Below are positions 47,101 through 54,817 of a stretch of 64,000 bases of DNA, piece after piece. Position numbers and translations under genes: made by a program. Within the stretch, counting starts at the first letter, position 1. Every line of letters starts with the position of its first letter. The notes under the pieces are model-generated. The model saw only the letters and a program-made list of their open reading frames with translations, searched no databases and was not told the origin of the DNA. The DNA is from Hemibagrus wyckioides (taxonomy: Eukaryota > Chordata > Actinopteri > Siluriformes > Bagridae), in NCBI RefSeq assembly GCF_019097595.1, contig NC_080716.1, forward strand, positions 26,607,401 through 26,671,400. The letters are read 5' to 3'.

Positions 47101-49429
47101 TTCTCAAGTGCTTTATCCTGGTCAAGGTTGCAGAGGATCCGGAGTTTGTTCTAGGAACCCAGGGTGTGAGGTGGAAAATACATTCTAATTAAGACACTTA
47201 GGAACTGTGTACACACATATTTACATATATGGATAAATTGCCACAATCACCACCTCAGCTAGAAAGTGAAACATTTTTAATGTGTGTTGCTTTTTAAAAT
47301 GTGCGCTCTGGATGTTAGAGTTTTCAGTGGGATTCTACTAACATTTTTCTTTTTTAATGGAGAAAAATCTATGTAAGAATTGTTGAAATCCTACCAAGAT
47401 GACATGCTAAAATGCAGCATTCTATCTCCTTTTTATCAGGAACTATCACTGCTTTCTCAGGTGCCTGTGAATGTAAACGGTGGAAGTTTCGGGCAACAGG
47501 TATCTGAATGGGAAGCACATGAATACTGGAGAAAAATCTATGTAAGAATTGTTGAAATCTTACCAAAATGACATGCTAAAATGCAGCGTTCTATCTCCTT
47601 TTTATCAGGAACTAGCACTGATTCCTCAGGTGCCTGTGAATGTAAACGGTGGAAGTTTCGGGCAACAAGTATCTGGATGGGAAGCACATGAATACTGGAG
47701 GAAATATGGATGGAAAACTCGAGAGGAATACCTAAATTACCTGTGGCATCTTAAGCAAACTGGAATCATAGGACATTATGATTTTTTTACAGAGAGCACA
47801 TTGAATTCCATGGCTCTATCTGAGGCCTTCTTAAGCGAGTATTATGCAACGGTTAGTACATTTCTCACAGAGAACAGAACCAAAAGAAGACACCATGTCA
47901 TGCATTTCTTGATCTCACAGGGGCAGAAGTGATCTCAAAGTAGGGGCAACCACAAGTATCGAGTCACTTAAGACACCATTTAAGCATTGTGTGTGTGTGT
48001 GTGTGTCTGTGTGTCTGTGTGTATGTGAAAAAATGATTATATGTAGCAAAACAAAACAGTATTTTTTGCAAAGTAAAAAATTTTCCGTTAAACATACATT
48101 TTCAAGATGTCGTTCCTCCTCTAGACAGTAACCAGGAGGACATCCAAACAAATGTGAAAACTTCACAAGGGATGTGATGAGGCAATGTTAGCTAATGTTT
48201 ACTGCCTCTACTCACTTTAAAATGTAGGTTTGGCCCTGCAAGATTTTGCATTAATAGTATTTAATTTTAGTTTTATGTGGAGTAATTTAGGTAGAATAGT
48301 TTAGTTAGGTAATAGTTAGGTAGTAGTTTTAAGCATGTAGTTTTAAGTGTTAAGCATGTGTCCAATTTACAGCTAGAACATTTTCTGGCAATTTCCACAT
48401 TCAGAAACATTCTCTCTGTTTTGCCAGTGTTGATTTCTGATGTCCTGTGTGTTGTTACAGAAAACATGGGAAATTATGAACCAGGAAGCTAGTATGAACC
48501 ACTTGCTGGTGTCTAGCTATGAAGACTGCATTTCAGTCACAAGCTCCTTTGATGATAGCAGCTATTTACACGAAGAAAACAATCTGGATTTCCTTGATGA
48601 CCTTGGGCCGCCCTTCAGAAGGCTCGCTGAGATATGCTGTGGCTCAGCCATCAAACTTGAGGTCAGCTCCACTCCTACGCCTGCCAAAACCATCTCCTCC
48701 AGTTCACAAGAGGGCGTCAAAGTGGAAGATGTTGTTGATGTTGTTCACAATGAAGCAACCTCTGTCTCTGCATCCAGCTCCTCCTCCACCACCCAAGTAA
48801 CAACTACAAATTATGCAGAGAATATAAGCAGTGGAAGTGTTACATCAGCAGCAACTGTAGGCCAAACTCTGCTTGTCCAGCAGCCAACTGTCTACCTTTC
48901 ATCTACACCCATGTATGTAGTGGAGCAACAGTGCCAGCCTGCCCTTTTTCTAGCTTCTGGTCCAATCCTGGGTGTTCAGGAAAGGAATATGGTACTGGTG
49001 GAGAAAGGGGCTACAAACATAGCAGTCGCTTCCCAGAACACCCTTCCACGTCTGGGGTTGCAGCAAGCAAACACCAGAGTAATGGTGGATCCAGGAATTG
49101 GAGGCACAGTGGTGCATGGGTTCTCAGGCCACTCTGAGCCTCAGGGCACTGCTTCTGGTACCTTTCGTGTAGTGGAGAGCCGACGAGTAGAGAGCACAGA
49201 GCCTGTGCATGTTGTGCAGAGCTCCTCACACTCCAGCATCAGCAAGAGTCAGAGTATGCAGGCCAAAGGGCAAAGTGGAGGGAGCTTGGCTTTAGGAAAT
49301 GCTTCAGGTTTCCCAAGTGCCCTTTCTATGTCTCAGAAAGATGTGTCAAATGGTGGTACTCACAAAGAAGTGCTAGAGGAACGGGTTTCAGTTGTCAAGA
49401 AAAGTTTCCAATCGAGCTCCACCTCCTAA
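32121..49429 (+). CDS. dsg2-like: Desmoglein-like desmosomal cadherin, gene A (complete)
   Basis: Calcium-dependent adhesion receptor of desmosomes. Coding exons: 32121-32171, 33329-33454, 37138-37284, 39757-39898, 40544-40710, 41689-41838, 41941-42126, 43947-44212, 44854-44996, 45326-45547, 45671-45901, 46771-46898, 47609-47851, 48461-49429. This gives 3,171 bp and 1,056 residues, with an optional extra exon at 47440-47541. Residues 1-17 are a signal peptide. The short propeptide ends RQKR at 33-36; mature EW at 37-38 supplies the adhesive Trp2. EC1 37-141 (ends DQNDNPPEF), EC2 142-257 (DVNDNIP), EC3 258-372 (NVPEAPHF), EC4 373-484 (EDYNDHCP), membrane-proximal domain 485-590, membrane span about 592-618 followed by CECGG. 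The plakoglobin-binding core is [11 protein letters not shown] at 776-786. The very short propeptide and the tail favour desmoglein over desmocollin. All frames and phases join without a break. Confidence 0.9.
32172..33328 (+). other. Gene A intron 1
   Basis: A pyrimidine-rich (TCTC)n stretch at 32,355-32,402 is the only notable feature. No alternative exon seen. Confidence 0.7.
33329..33454 (+). CDS. dsg2-like: Gene A exon 2: propeptide end and start of EC1
   Basis: 42 codons, phase 0-0, acceptor gagcag, donor gtgagt. Contains [21 protein letters not shown]: the proprotein convertase site and the mature N-terminus with the strand-swap Trp. Confidence 0.92.
35530..35960 (-). repeat. Unnamed LTR-like repeat in intron 2 of gene A
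   Basis: 'gtgcagagtttattatacaaatcacaacaaacaaatccaaaatg' resembles the edge of fish LTR elements and shares a block with 25,080. Further right, 'aggacactccagaggcagaggcccaaaaaacgtgatgg' has repeat character. Family and limits unknown. Confidence 0.35.
36285..36485 (+). repeat. Dispersed repeat, copy 2 (first copy at 5,545)
   Basis: Shares 'ctcagtgttggttccaacc', 'aggcttgcatcaggaac' and 'ggatggccctctgtggcagccc' with the 5.5-kb copy, in the same order and orientation. Confidence 0.5.
36500..36745 (-). repeat. tRNA-derived SINE in intron 2 of gene A
   Basis: Reverse of the 24.6-kb SINE: 'catttat…ggcagatgcccttatccagaacaacttacattta', 'gagggttaagggccttgctca', then, after about 70 bp of unrelated sequence, a minus-strand B-box region 'tggtatttgaacttacaaccttc'. 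Confidence 0.7.
37138..37284 (+). CDS. dsg2-like: Gene A exon 3: EC1 core
   Basis: 49 codons, phase 0-0, acceptor tttcag, donor gtgagt. Starts [18 protein letters not shown] and contains the calcium-site motif LDRE near the end. Same length as in gene B. Confidence 0.93.
38519..38695 (+). repeat. Dispersed fish repeat fragment
   Basis: 'ggggcacagtttcttagtggttagaaggtttgcct' is followed by 'ctatccaggttgtcccccttt…gtgccccaagtca' and 'ggatagactccaggctccctg'. It is a shortened copy of the repeat seen at 5,815 and 42,546. Confidence 0.6.
39420..39612 (+). repeat. tRNA-derived SINE in intron 3 of gene A
   Basis: Well-preserved head: A box within 'ggtagctcagtggttaagg' and B box 'gagttcaaatcc', then 'tcaccctcaactgccc', an A run and the tail 'ctctggttaaaggtctctgccaaatactgtaaatg'. 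It is the best preserved SINE in the window. Confidence 0.8.
39710..39756 (+). promoter_or_regulatory. UG tract at the acceptor of gene A exon 4
   Basis: (TG)n, about 17 units with one interruption, then ttttcttttag. UG repeats near acceptors are known binding sites of TDP-43 and CELF proteins; an effect here is inference. Gene B has the same arrangement at 58,844-58,907. Confidence 0.5.
39757..39898 (+). CDS. dsg2-like: Gene A exon 4: end of EC1, EC1-EC2 linker
   Basis: 142 bp, phase 0-1, donor gtgcat (weak beyond GT). Ends EC1 with the calcium-binding linker [10 protein letters not shown]. Confidence 0.93.
39899..40543 (+). other. Gene A intron 4
   Basis: Contains an (AATG)n tract at 39,999-40,027. 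Nothing else recognised. Confidence 0.7.
40544..40710 (+). CDS. dsg2-like: Gene A exon 5: EC2
   Basis: 167 bp, phase 1-0, acceptor tctcag, donor gtaaga. Reads [20 protein letters not shown] and ends INTLDRE, the calcium-site LDRE of EC2. Confidence 0.93.
40711..41688 (+). other. Gene A intron 5, with a probable Tc1-type end remnant
   Basis: At 40,855-41,090, 'cagtcagctccagaagtattggca' and 'ataaaatactaaatgcatggggtgccaataat' resemble the terminal region of a fish Tc1-type element. No transposase sequence remains. A long T run follows. Confidence 0.4.
41689..41838 (+). CDS. dsg2-like: Gene A exon 6: end of EC2
   Basis: 50 codons, phase 0-0, acceptor acacag, donor gtgagt. Ends in [13 protein letters not shown], the EC2-EC3 calcium linker. 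Confidence 0.93.
41862..41940 (+). promoter_or_regulatory. UG/UA tract forming the acceptor of gene A exon 7
   Basis: The 102-bp intron 6 is almost entirely (TG)n and (TA)n, ending tgtgtgcag with no polypyrimidine tract. Gene B has (TG)n ending gtgcgcag at the same place. Confidence 0.5.
41941..42126 (+). CDS. dsg2-like: Gene A exon 7: EC3, first half
   Basis: 62 codons, phase 0-0, donor gtacgc. Reads YEGSVEENI…[20 protein letters not shown]. Being symmetric, its skipping would delete half of EC3 without a frameshift. Confidence 0.93.
42396..42545 (-). repeat. tRNA-derived SINE in intron 7 of gene A
   Basis: Reverse orientation: 'gacagacacccttatccagagcaatt', 'gagttaagggctttcttgg' and the minus-strand B and A boxes 'gggattcaaactc' and 'taaccactgagc'. 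Confidence 0.75.
42546..42865 (+). repeat. Dispersed fish repeat, longest copy
   Basis: 'aggattaggggttcagttcccacc', 'tttaggggtttcctccatgtactctggtttccccagtccaaagacat', a (TG)n tract, 'ttaagtccactgggatatgctccagg' and the end 'aattaatggatggatgga'. Reference copy for the fragments at 4,250 (minus), 5,815 and 38,519. Confidence 0.7.
43947..44212 (+). CDS. dsg2-like: Gene A exon 8: EC3 second half and start of EC4
   Basis: 266 bp, phase 0-2, acceptor ttaaag, donor gtgaga. Starts [16 protein letters not shown], crosses the EC3-EC4 linker NVPEAPHF and ends in the ATNVR of EC4. Confidence 0.93.
44854..44996 (+). CDS. dsg2-like: Gene A exon 9: EC4
   Basis: 143 bp, phase 2-1, acceptor tgtag, donor gtaagt. 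Contains [19 protein letters not shown] and [14 protein letters not shown] and NGT are N-glycosylation sequons. Confidence 0.93.
44997..45325 (+). other. Gene A intron 9, with a 39-bp tandem duplication
   Basis: 'tttgaaatgtgtaataagataataattaatgaca' occurs at 45,062 and again at 45,101 with no differences over 34 bp. Confidence 0.85.
45326..45547 (+). CDS. dsg2-like: Gene A exon 10: end of EC4 and membrane-proximal domain
   Basis: 222 bp, phase 1-1, acceptor ctatag, donor gttaag. Contains [11 protein letters not shown] (EC4 end) and [18 protein letters not shown]. Confidence 0.92.
45671..45901 (+). CDS. dsg2-like: Gene A exon 11: membrane-proximal domain and first part of membrane span
   Basis: 231 bp, phase 1-1, donor gtgagt. 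Cysteine-rich CKCTEAQVC before the span [20 protein letters not shown], which continues in the next exon. Confidence 0.92.
45902..46770 (+). other. Gene A intron 11
   Basis: At about 46,005-46,260, 'aatccagtattcagaagg…aggtcaaagcacaggcaaccagcc…aacaggctaaagtc' has the look of a degenerate dispersed repeat. I cannot name it. The rest is AT-rich. Confidence 0.5.
46771..46898 (+). CDS. dsg2-like: Gene A exon 12: end of membrane span, start of cytoplasmic tail
   Basis: 128 bp, phase 1-0, acceptor ttgcag, donor gtagag. Reads [20 protein letters not shown], the juxtamembrane Cys-Gly stretch typical of desmogleins. Confidence 0.9.
46899..47439 (+). other. Gene A intron 12
   Basis: Includes a degenerate dispersed repeat at about 47,090-47,250 ('ctcaagtgctttatcctggtcaaggttgcagaggatcc'), and from 47,361 the first copy of the 169-bp duplication. 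Confidence 0.6.
47361..47698 (+). repeat. 169-bp tandem duplication over the exon 13 boundary
   Basis: 47,361-47,529 and 47,530-47,698 are identical except for eight substitutions (about 95%) with no indels. Each unit holds 79 bp of intron, the acceptor 'ctcctttttatcag' and the first 90 bp of exon 13. At the junction, former intron sequence (agaaaaatctatgtaagaa) follows exon sequence and supplies a donor-like 'tatgtaag'. Confidence 0.95.
47440..47541 (+). CDS. dsg2-like: Gene A exon 13a: duplicated, optional cytoplasmic exon
   Basis: 102 bp, 34 codons, open and phase 0-0, acceptor tttatcag, donor gtaaga. Reads [20 protein letters not shown] and ends WRKIY, the last four residues coming from former intron sequence. 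Splicing to exon 13b would need a 67-bp intron, at the short limit for vertebrates. Inclusion adds 34 residues to the tail. It could also be skipped, since exon 12 to 13b is in phase too. Whether it is used cannot be seen from DNA. Confidence 0.5.
47609..47851 (+). CDS. dsg2-like: Gene A exon 13b: intracellular anchor region
   Basis: 243 bp, 81 codons, phase 0-0, acceptor tttatcag, donor gttagt. Reads [15 protein letters not shown], then [20 protein letters not shown] and [13 protein letters not shown], the last resembling the 'LNEEFLRNYF'-type segment of desmoglein tails. Confidence 0.88.
47852..48460 (+). other. Gene A intron 13
   Basis: A (TG)n tract at about 47,990-48,022 and a short 'ttaggtag(t)agtttt' repetition near 48,285-48,345. 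No other exon. Confidence 0.7.
48461..49429 (+). CDS. dsg2-like: Gene A exon 14: catenin-binding segment and C-terminal tail
   Basis: 969 bp with stop TAA 49,427-49,429; acceptor gttacag. The conserved cadherin segment [18 protein letters not shown] binds plakoglobin/plakophilin in the family. It is followed by a Ser/Thr/Val-rich tail with loosely repeated '[15 protein letters not shown]' and '[16 protein letters not shown]' units, the counterpart of the desmoglein repeat-unit domain, here short. The end [17 protein letters not shown] resembles desmoglein-2 type C-termini. Confidence 0.93.
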   Translation, partial: KTWEIMNQEASMNHLLVSSYEDCISVTSSFDDSSYLHEENNLDFLDDLGPPFRRLAEICCGSAIKLEVSSTPTPAKTISSSSQEGVKVEDVVDVVHNEATSVSASSSSSTTQVTTTNYAENISSGSVTSAATVGQTLLVQQPTVYLSSTPMYVVEQQCQPALFLASGPILGVQERNMVLVEKGATNIAVASQNTLPRLGLQQANTRVMVDPGIGGTVVHGFSGHSEPQGTASGTFRVVESRRVESTEPVHVVQSSSHSSISKSQSMQAKGQSGGSLALGNASGFPSALSMSQKDVSNGGTHKEVLEERVSVVKKSFQSSSTS

Positions 49430-50090
49430 AGCAACTACAAACACACTCGTACATTCTACATGCCACATTCTACAGCTGTGGAGAATATGCCAATGAACTG
49501 AATTCGCAGAAGAGAAACTAAAAAGAGAAAGATGAAGACTTTTTAAACATCCATTAATGATATTCAGAGTGATTGCCATGAGTAAACGACTAATCGAGCA
49601 CTTGTTATGTAGCCTTCTACTCAATTAGTAAAATATAAGTGATATATGCCATATTTGAATGGCATTTAGTGTGTTTGAGTAGTCAGCTAGAATGTCCATC
49701 ACGAACAATTAGCAGGATAAGCTTTTTAGAAGATTTTACTATACTGGTGTGACTTGAGATGGGATGTGATAGGTGTACAGTGATGGGTTTCTACACATTA
49801 CATGTATCATCAGTTTATTTCTTTTTTCAGGTAGCAGATATTTGCTTCAGTTTCTCTGTTTAGGTGTCTGTTTTTCATTTCTAATCCACTAATAGAAACA
49901 GACTGCACAGCATTTCCCTAATATTACTATATCTTTATTATGACAGCTTTCCACTGATATAAAAACAAGTGCATCACACAAACACACACACAGACACACA
50001 CATTACACAATTCCCTATTTTCATTTTGTATGCATTCCTTGAGCAATGTAGTGCCACCTGTTGGAATAAAGCACTGGAATTAAACTGATT
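49430..50090 (+). other. 3' UTR and poly(A) signal of gene A
   Basis: The first canonical AATAAA downstream of the stop is at 50,065-50,070, followed 20-40 bp later by 'ctgattcctatttagtgtgaattggtg'. This gives a 3' UTR of about 0.66 kb. A (CA)n tract lies at 49,979-50,001. The transcript end is inferred from the signal only. Confidence 0.6.
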
Positions 50091-50798
50091 CCTATTTAGT
50101 GTGAATTGGTGACTGACACTCTAAATTGCACAAGGACTGTATGCTGTTGGTACGGACACTGGTAGAATTTGTGCTGTAAGACTGATGAAAATCTCTATTA
50201 CTTTGTTGGAACAAACTGGAAGCCATCCTCAGTTTCTTCTTTTGGATTCAGAACCAGTTTTTCAACACAAGACAAGAACTTCTACTTCTTGACCTTTTTT
50301 TTTGTTTTTTTTTTTTGCAAATGTTAACTATTACAGTATAGTGTTAATATCATTATTGCATTGTCCCAGGGCACAACCCGGTTTATTATCTTCATCTCAT
50401 CATTTATCAGTTGTCAGATCACCTGCATCTGAAACCTGAAGAATATATGGGATGCTGACAAATTTGTGCCTACTTTTTAAAGAAGCAATAACAATATGTG
50501 TGTCAGTTTTGACCACAATTGAATTAAATATTATCTGGAAATGCCTATTACAGTATAGATTTACAAGTACAGTTTCAAAAGTTTTCACCTACATTTCTGA
50601 CTTTATTGTACCAGATAACCTGGAAATTCTTTTTTATTTGTTTGTATTGTTTTGTTTTGTTTTTATTGTATTGTGTATATATTCTGTGATATGTTCTGTC
50701 TGACTGCTGTAGCTAAAATCTGTGTAGTATTTTAGATTAGACATGTGGCAGGTCTGTTTTTATTTAGAAATCTGACTCCTACCCACACATGATGGAGG
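50091..50798. other. Spacer after gene A, nothing recognised
   Basis: T-rich, no coding signal. Confidence 0.55.
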
Positions 50799-51440
50799 TT
50801 AGGGTTAGGGTTTTGACTAATCCCTCTAGCCCATGGAAGAATAATGACCAAACCTGCAAAATATTTGACCAATCTTGCCAGCTCTTGAAGGAACTATGAC
50901 CAATCGTGCCTTTTCCTGGTGGTTTTATGAACACTCCTGTCAAATACTTTTGACCAAAAATGCCCACTTCTGAAGTTCTTCCCAATCCTACCCATTCCTT
51001 AATGACTTATATAACCAATCCCATGCACTCCCATAGAAAATTTGATCAATCCCTTCCTGTTTTCTGAAGGATTTCTGACCAATCCTGTAGGGAATTTGAC
51101 CAACCTTACCAACTCCTGAAGGACTTATGACCAACCCTGCCTATTAATTAAGAATTTGTGAACAATCCTGTCAGATCCTTTAGAAAGTTTAACCAAACAT
51201 GCCCATATCTGAAGGAGTTCTACCCAAGCCTGCAAAATCCTTTAGGAGTTCTGACCAATTTTGCTCAGCCATTTGTAAAGGAGTTCTGTGACCACTCCTG
51301 TAGAAGGTTTGACAAATCCTGCCCACTCCTGTAGAAAGTTTGAACCTACCTTCTTGTTTGTGTAGGAATTCCTGCCAATCTTGCCTTCTAATACAATGCA
51401 ATGAGTGCAAACGTTTGCCAGTTTTTGCCAAGTTTGCAAC
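50799..51440. repeat. Degenerate minisatellite, about 30-40 bp unit
   Basis: Some eighteen copies of a loose unit 'ttgaccaatcctgcc…ctcctgaagga(a/c)ttatgaccaa' separate genes A and B. Copies differ strongly, so the array is old. The minus-strand open frames here (with QDW(S/Q)…L periods) are by-products. Confidence 0.85.
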
Positions 51441-51929
51441 ACACCCTTTTATTTTAGCATGTTGCTACTGTTGACTGTGGTGAAGGGTCGTGCTGATTTA
51501 AGAGCATGCTTGTGGATTTTTTTTTTTTTTATCAACGTCTCAAATCTTTGCTGCCAACATTAACATGTGAGTCTTATTTTAAAAAGTAATTACAATAATT
51601 TGGGATGGAGAGGGATTTTTTGTTTAAGGAAAGGGTGATTGAGTAATATGTGCAATTATAACTTTTACTTATTTTTATTCTCAGAAAACCATGAAGTTAC
51701 AGTGATTATAATTTCAAGAATGATTTGTTACTAATATGAACACTAAATAAAAATGGGATTTTTTTTATTATTGGTGTCGTTAATTTATGTTTTTTTTTAA
51801 ACCTTGAAACAAATAAATAGACAAACATTCTAATTTGCAGTGTTTAGTACTTGCAGTACCAACAAATGCAGGAGAAAGCCATTAATTAATTCCAGACCTG
51901 CATGAAATGTGATTTTAAGATCTGGGTTC
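51441..51929. other. AT-rich spacer, nothing recognised
   Basis: No feature recognised. Confidence 0.55.
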
Positions 51930-52150
51930 TAAATCTTTATCCTGGTCAGGTTATGATCATTCCAGAGCATATCCTGGGTACGTCACTCAGTCATGGGCAC
52001 CATACATTCACACATTCAACACCTGGGGACAATTCAGCATAGCCAATCCTCCTACATGCATGTTCATTCAGATGAGGCAGGAAGCCATAGAATATGCAGG
52101 AAACCCCCGATGGACAAAAGGGAGAACATGAAATTCCATGAAGACAATAA
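51930..52150 (-). repeat. Dispersed fish repeat fragment
   Basis: 'ctttatcctggtcaggttatgatcattccagagcatatcctggg', 'cacctggggacaattcagcatagccaatcctcctacatgca' and 'caggaaacccccgatgga': reverse orientation of the family at 42,546 or a close relative. Confidence 0.6.
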
Positions 52151-52875
52151 ACCAAGGGATGATAATGATTAATAATTATAGACTTAAAAACAAAATAAAA
52201 ATAAAATTTGTTCAATCGTGAAAGTTGATCATGTTGAAAACAGATTACTCAACCTATGAAAATTTGAGGGAAATTTGAGAGTCTTTATTTAAACAAAAAG
52301 GTATAAGTGTCTTTACTACAAACAAAAAGGCATAAGCATCAACATAGGGTTGAAGAGGTTAACAAAACAAAACAACCCACACATGCCCAAAATATTTTTG
52401 GAAATTGTTGCCTTTGTAAAGTCTAAAAGACTTTAGGCAAAGTTCCAAAGAAATGTTGTTCAAATTAAGGCAACAAAGCGCAGGTAAGACTTTACAAAAA
52501 AAATTCCAAGACTGAACAAAGGCACACCCAACAAAATAAAATGAAGGGCTTATATACATGCATAGGTAATCTCACTGAATAATAGGGTAATGAAAAGGAA
52601 GTCAGGAAGAGTTTGGTCTTGTGCTCTTATGCCTCCCTCTGCTGGACAGGTTTGGTATGTCAGCTTTGCTATAATTATTTGTACTGCTTTGATGTCTGTG
52701 ATATAGTGTTAAATAAAGATGAATAAAGGGGGGGGGGGGTTATATGCTTCCAGAACAGTTTTAATGTGTCTTGTTACACATTCTACAAATATCTGGAACT
52801 GTACTAGCGAGATAAACTCAACAATATTTTCAGAAACATAGCAGAACAAGAAGCAGTAATAAACTGGCTCACTCC
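52151..52875. other. AT-rich spacer, nothing recognised
   Basis: A G run at 52,729-52,739 and a doubled 'acaaaaaggtataag' / 'acaaaaaggcataag' near 52,300. No gene. Confidence 0.55.
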
Positions 52876-53830
52876 TAAACTATTAAAAAGCTGCAGCATT
52901 TTCTATGACAAAGCACCTGGCTTGGAACACAGCAGCTGAGCAAGTCATGCCCAAGTTCAAAGTTGCATTCACAACAGCTCCTAGCTTCATGCACTTTGAC
53001 CCAGCAAGACCCTTCAGTGTGGTCCTGGATGCCTCTGAAATGGGAGTAGGCAAAGCCCAAACTCCTTTCAGAAGAGAAGCCCAAACTCCTTTCAGTGGCT
53101 GCTTCCAGCATTACTGGTCACAATGTACAATGTACTTACTATCTGCTAGAAATGAAGTACTGGTGGCTGCACATGAACTCCCATATAGCCATAAATGTTC
53201 TAATTGAGCTGCCTGAATCAGAATGTAACACCACCATTATAGTTACCACAGACCAATTCTCCAAGTCAGTCTATTCAATTCCACTCCCCAGACTCCCCTC
53301 TGCCTTCACTACAGCCAAACTACTGACTCACTAGCCCAAGACAACTGCCACAGAGGACAAAACCCCCACTATCAACCTGGTGACAGAATCTGGCTTACCA
53401 TCTCTGACATGCACCAACCACACTCATGTAGGAAACTCAGTCCAAGGTACATTGAGCAACTTCAATATATGCAAACATAATGCACCAAATCATCATTGGT
53501 GCATTACCCCTTGGTTTCACATCTCCTGGGTCAAACTAGTTGTCCCAGGCCCCCACACAACCAACCTGCCTGCTATCAGCCAACTACCCCTTTTAACACT
53601 GAGGGTCAGGCTGCATACCTAGGCAAGTCCATCCTAAACTTAAAATGCAAATCTGGCCAGCTTGAAGATCTCATTAATTGGGAGGGTTATGGGCCAGAGG
53701 AGCTGTTCTAGGTAACAACTCATGGCATGCTTGACTCTAACCTGATCTAAGAAGTTCATTCAAGTCACCCTGATTGTCCCAGCCTTCAAACCAAGGGGAG
53801 GCCCAGGAAGTTTTATACCCCCAGAGTGAG
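52876..53830 (+). pseudogene. Ty3/gypsy-type pol relic: RNase H, integrase, chromodomain
   Basis: Broken plus-strand frames show, in pol order, an RNase H start (KFKVAFTTAPSFMHFDPARP … VVLDASEMGVG) at 52,950-53,050, an integrase-core fragment (TTIIVTTDQFSKSVYSIPLP) at about 53,233-53,292, a C-terminal integrase fragment (WFHISWVKLV) near 53,513, and chromodomain-like INWEGYGPEEL at 53,675-53,709. The segment then reads LDSNLI and HSSHPDCP in the 53,730-53,790 stretch. Gag, protease and reverse transcriptase are missing, as is most of the integrase core. Large internal deletions and several stops make it non-functional. Confidence 0.82.
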
Positions 53831-54175
53831 TCCTACACACGTACCTGCCCTGGACTCCCCAAAACACTCAGCCACATATATTCACAGACTGTTTAAGAGG
53901 ACTTTCATTCTTTCACTACACTGCAAAGTATTTGCTAAGTTTACACTAGTTTCTGGCTTTACCTAGCCTTTGTTTGTTGTGCTGATTTCACGGTTTGACC
54001 ATTGTTTCTGTTTCATGTTCCCTGTGTTTTGTGTCTGCCTGTATTGTGTTGTTGGCTAATCTCCTGACCTGTGCCTGTTTCACAATATTGTTTCTGGCTG
54101 CCATTTTTGATTGTCTGACTGAGTTTTTTTCATTGTTTACATGAGTTTTTAAAGATGGGAAATAGATAAATATAA
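53831..54175 (+). mobile_element. Probable 3' LTR/UTR remnant of the Ty3/gypsy relic
   Basis: Follows the pol remnant directly. T/G-rich and C-poor, with 'tttctggctttacctagcctttgtttgttgtgctgatttcacggtttgacc', the character of LTRs of fish chromoviruses. No second LTR is available for comparison, so boundaries are a guess. Confidence 0.45.
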
Positions 54176-54599
54176 CATCTTTGTAAGTGATTGATCAACA
54201 TGTCAGGAAGAACTTCATTAAGGGACTGCAATACAGAAGACACTCAGATGAGGCCATATTCTCTCAACTCTGTAAGGGGTCGTACTAAAGGCTGTTTTCC
54301 ATCTGTCACCCTCTCTGATGTGAATGAGTTTATATGCATTTCACAAGTCCAGTTTGGTGACTATGTATGCCTCTTGGAATTGCTCTAGTTGCTAAACACA
54401 AATGGGATTACAGTAGAAATCTGACAGAAAATCTAAACTGGATAGGGGAAAATCATCTAATTTTTTTTTTTTTTTACATAATTTTTCCAGTAAGTAAGAC
54501 ATTAACATGCACTTTTCTAGAGTATTGAAGCGGTACGATTGAGAAACTCTGAAAGTTTTCTTGCAGGATCAAGAAAGTATATCTATTTATCTACCTTCA

Positions 54600-54760
54600 A
54601 GGGTGACTCCTTCTCTGTAGTATCCAATGATGTGATGAAGCCGCACTCAGGCACCACCCACACTCTGGATGCAAAGATGAGAGCTCTAGAGAGAGCTCTC
54701 ACACTAACACACCAACACTCACACTGACACATTCTGCTACTTTTGTGGATTACTGTTTTG
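54600..54760 (+). promoter_or_regulatory. Promoter and 5' UTR of gene B
   Basis: Aligns with the gene A promoter over 'cacgcactcaggc' / 'gccgcactcaggc'. CCAAT at 54,624-54,628 overlaps TGATGTGA (54,628-54,635), the degraded counterpart of gene A's CRE. CpGs of gene A are largely CpA or TpG here. An 'agagctctagagagagctct' near-palindrome lies at 54,679-54,698. No TATA box seen. Confidence 0.5.
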
Positions 54761-54817
54761 ATGACAATGTTTCTAACTTGCATTTTGTGCATTTTCACAA
54801 CCATGTTCTCTACAACT
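54761..54817 (+). CDS. dsg2-like: Gene B exon 1: signal peptide
   Basis: 19 codons from the first ATG ([19 protein letters not shown]), donor gtaagt. A second in-frame ATG at 54,767 has A at -3, the better context, and would give 17 codons as in gene A. Alignment favours the first. Confidence 0.8.

Noticed and set aside
50691..50815. Telomere-like GGTTAGGGTT words (also near 2,690, 8,770 and 22,385)
   Set aside because: Only one to two units each, common by chance in fish DNA; not an interstitial telomere array.
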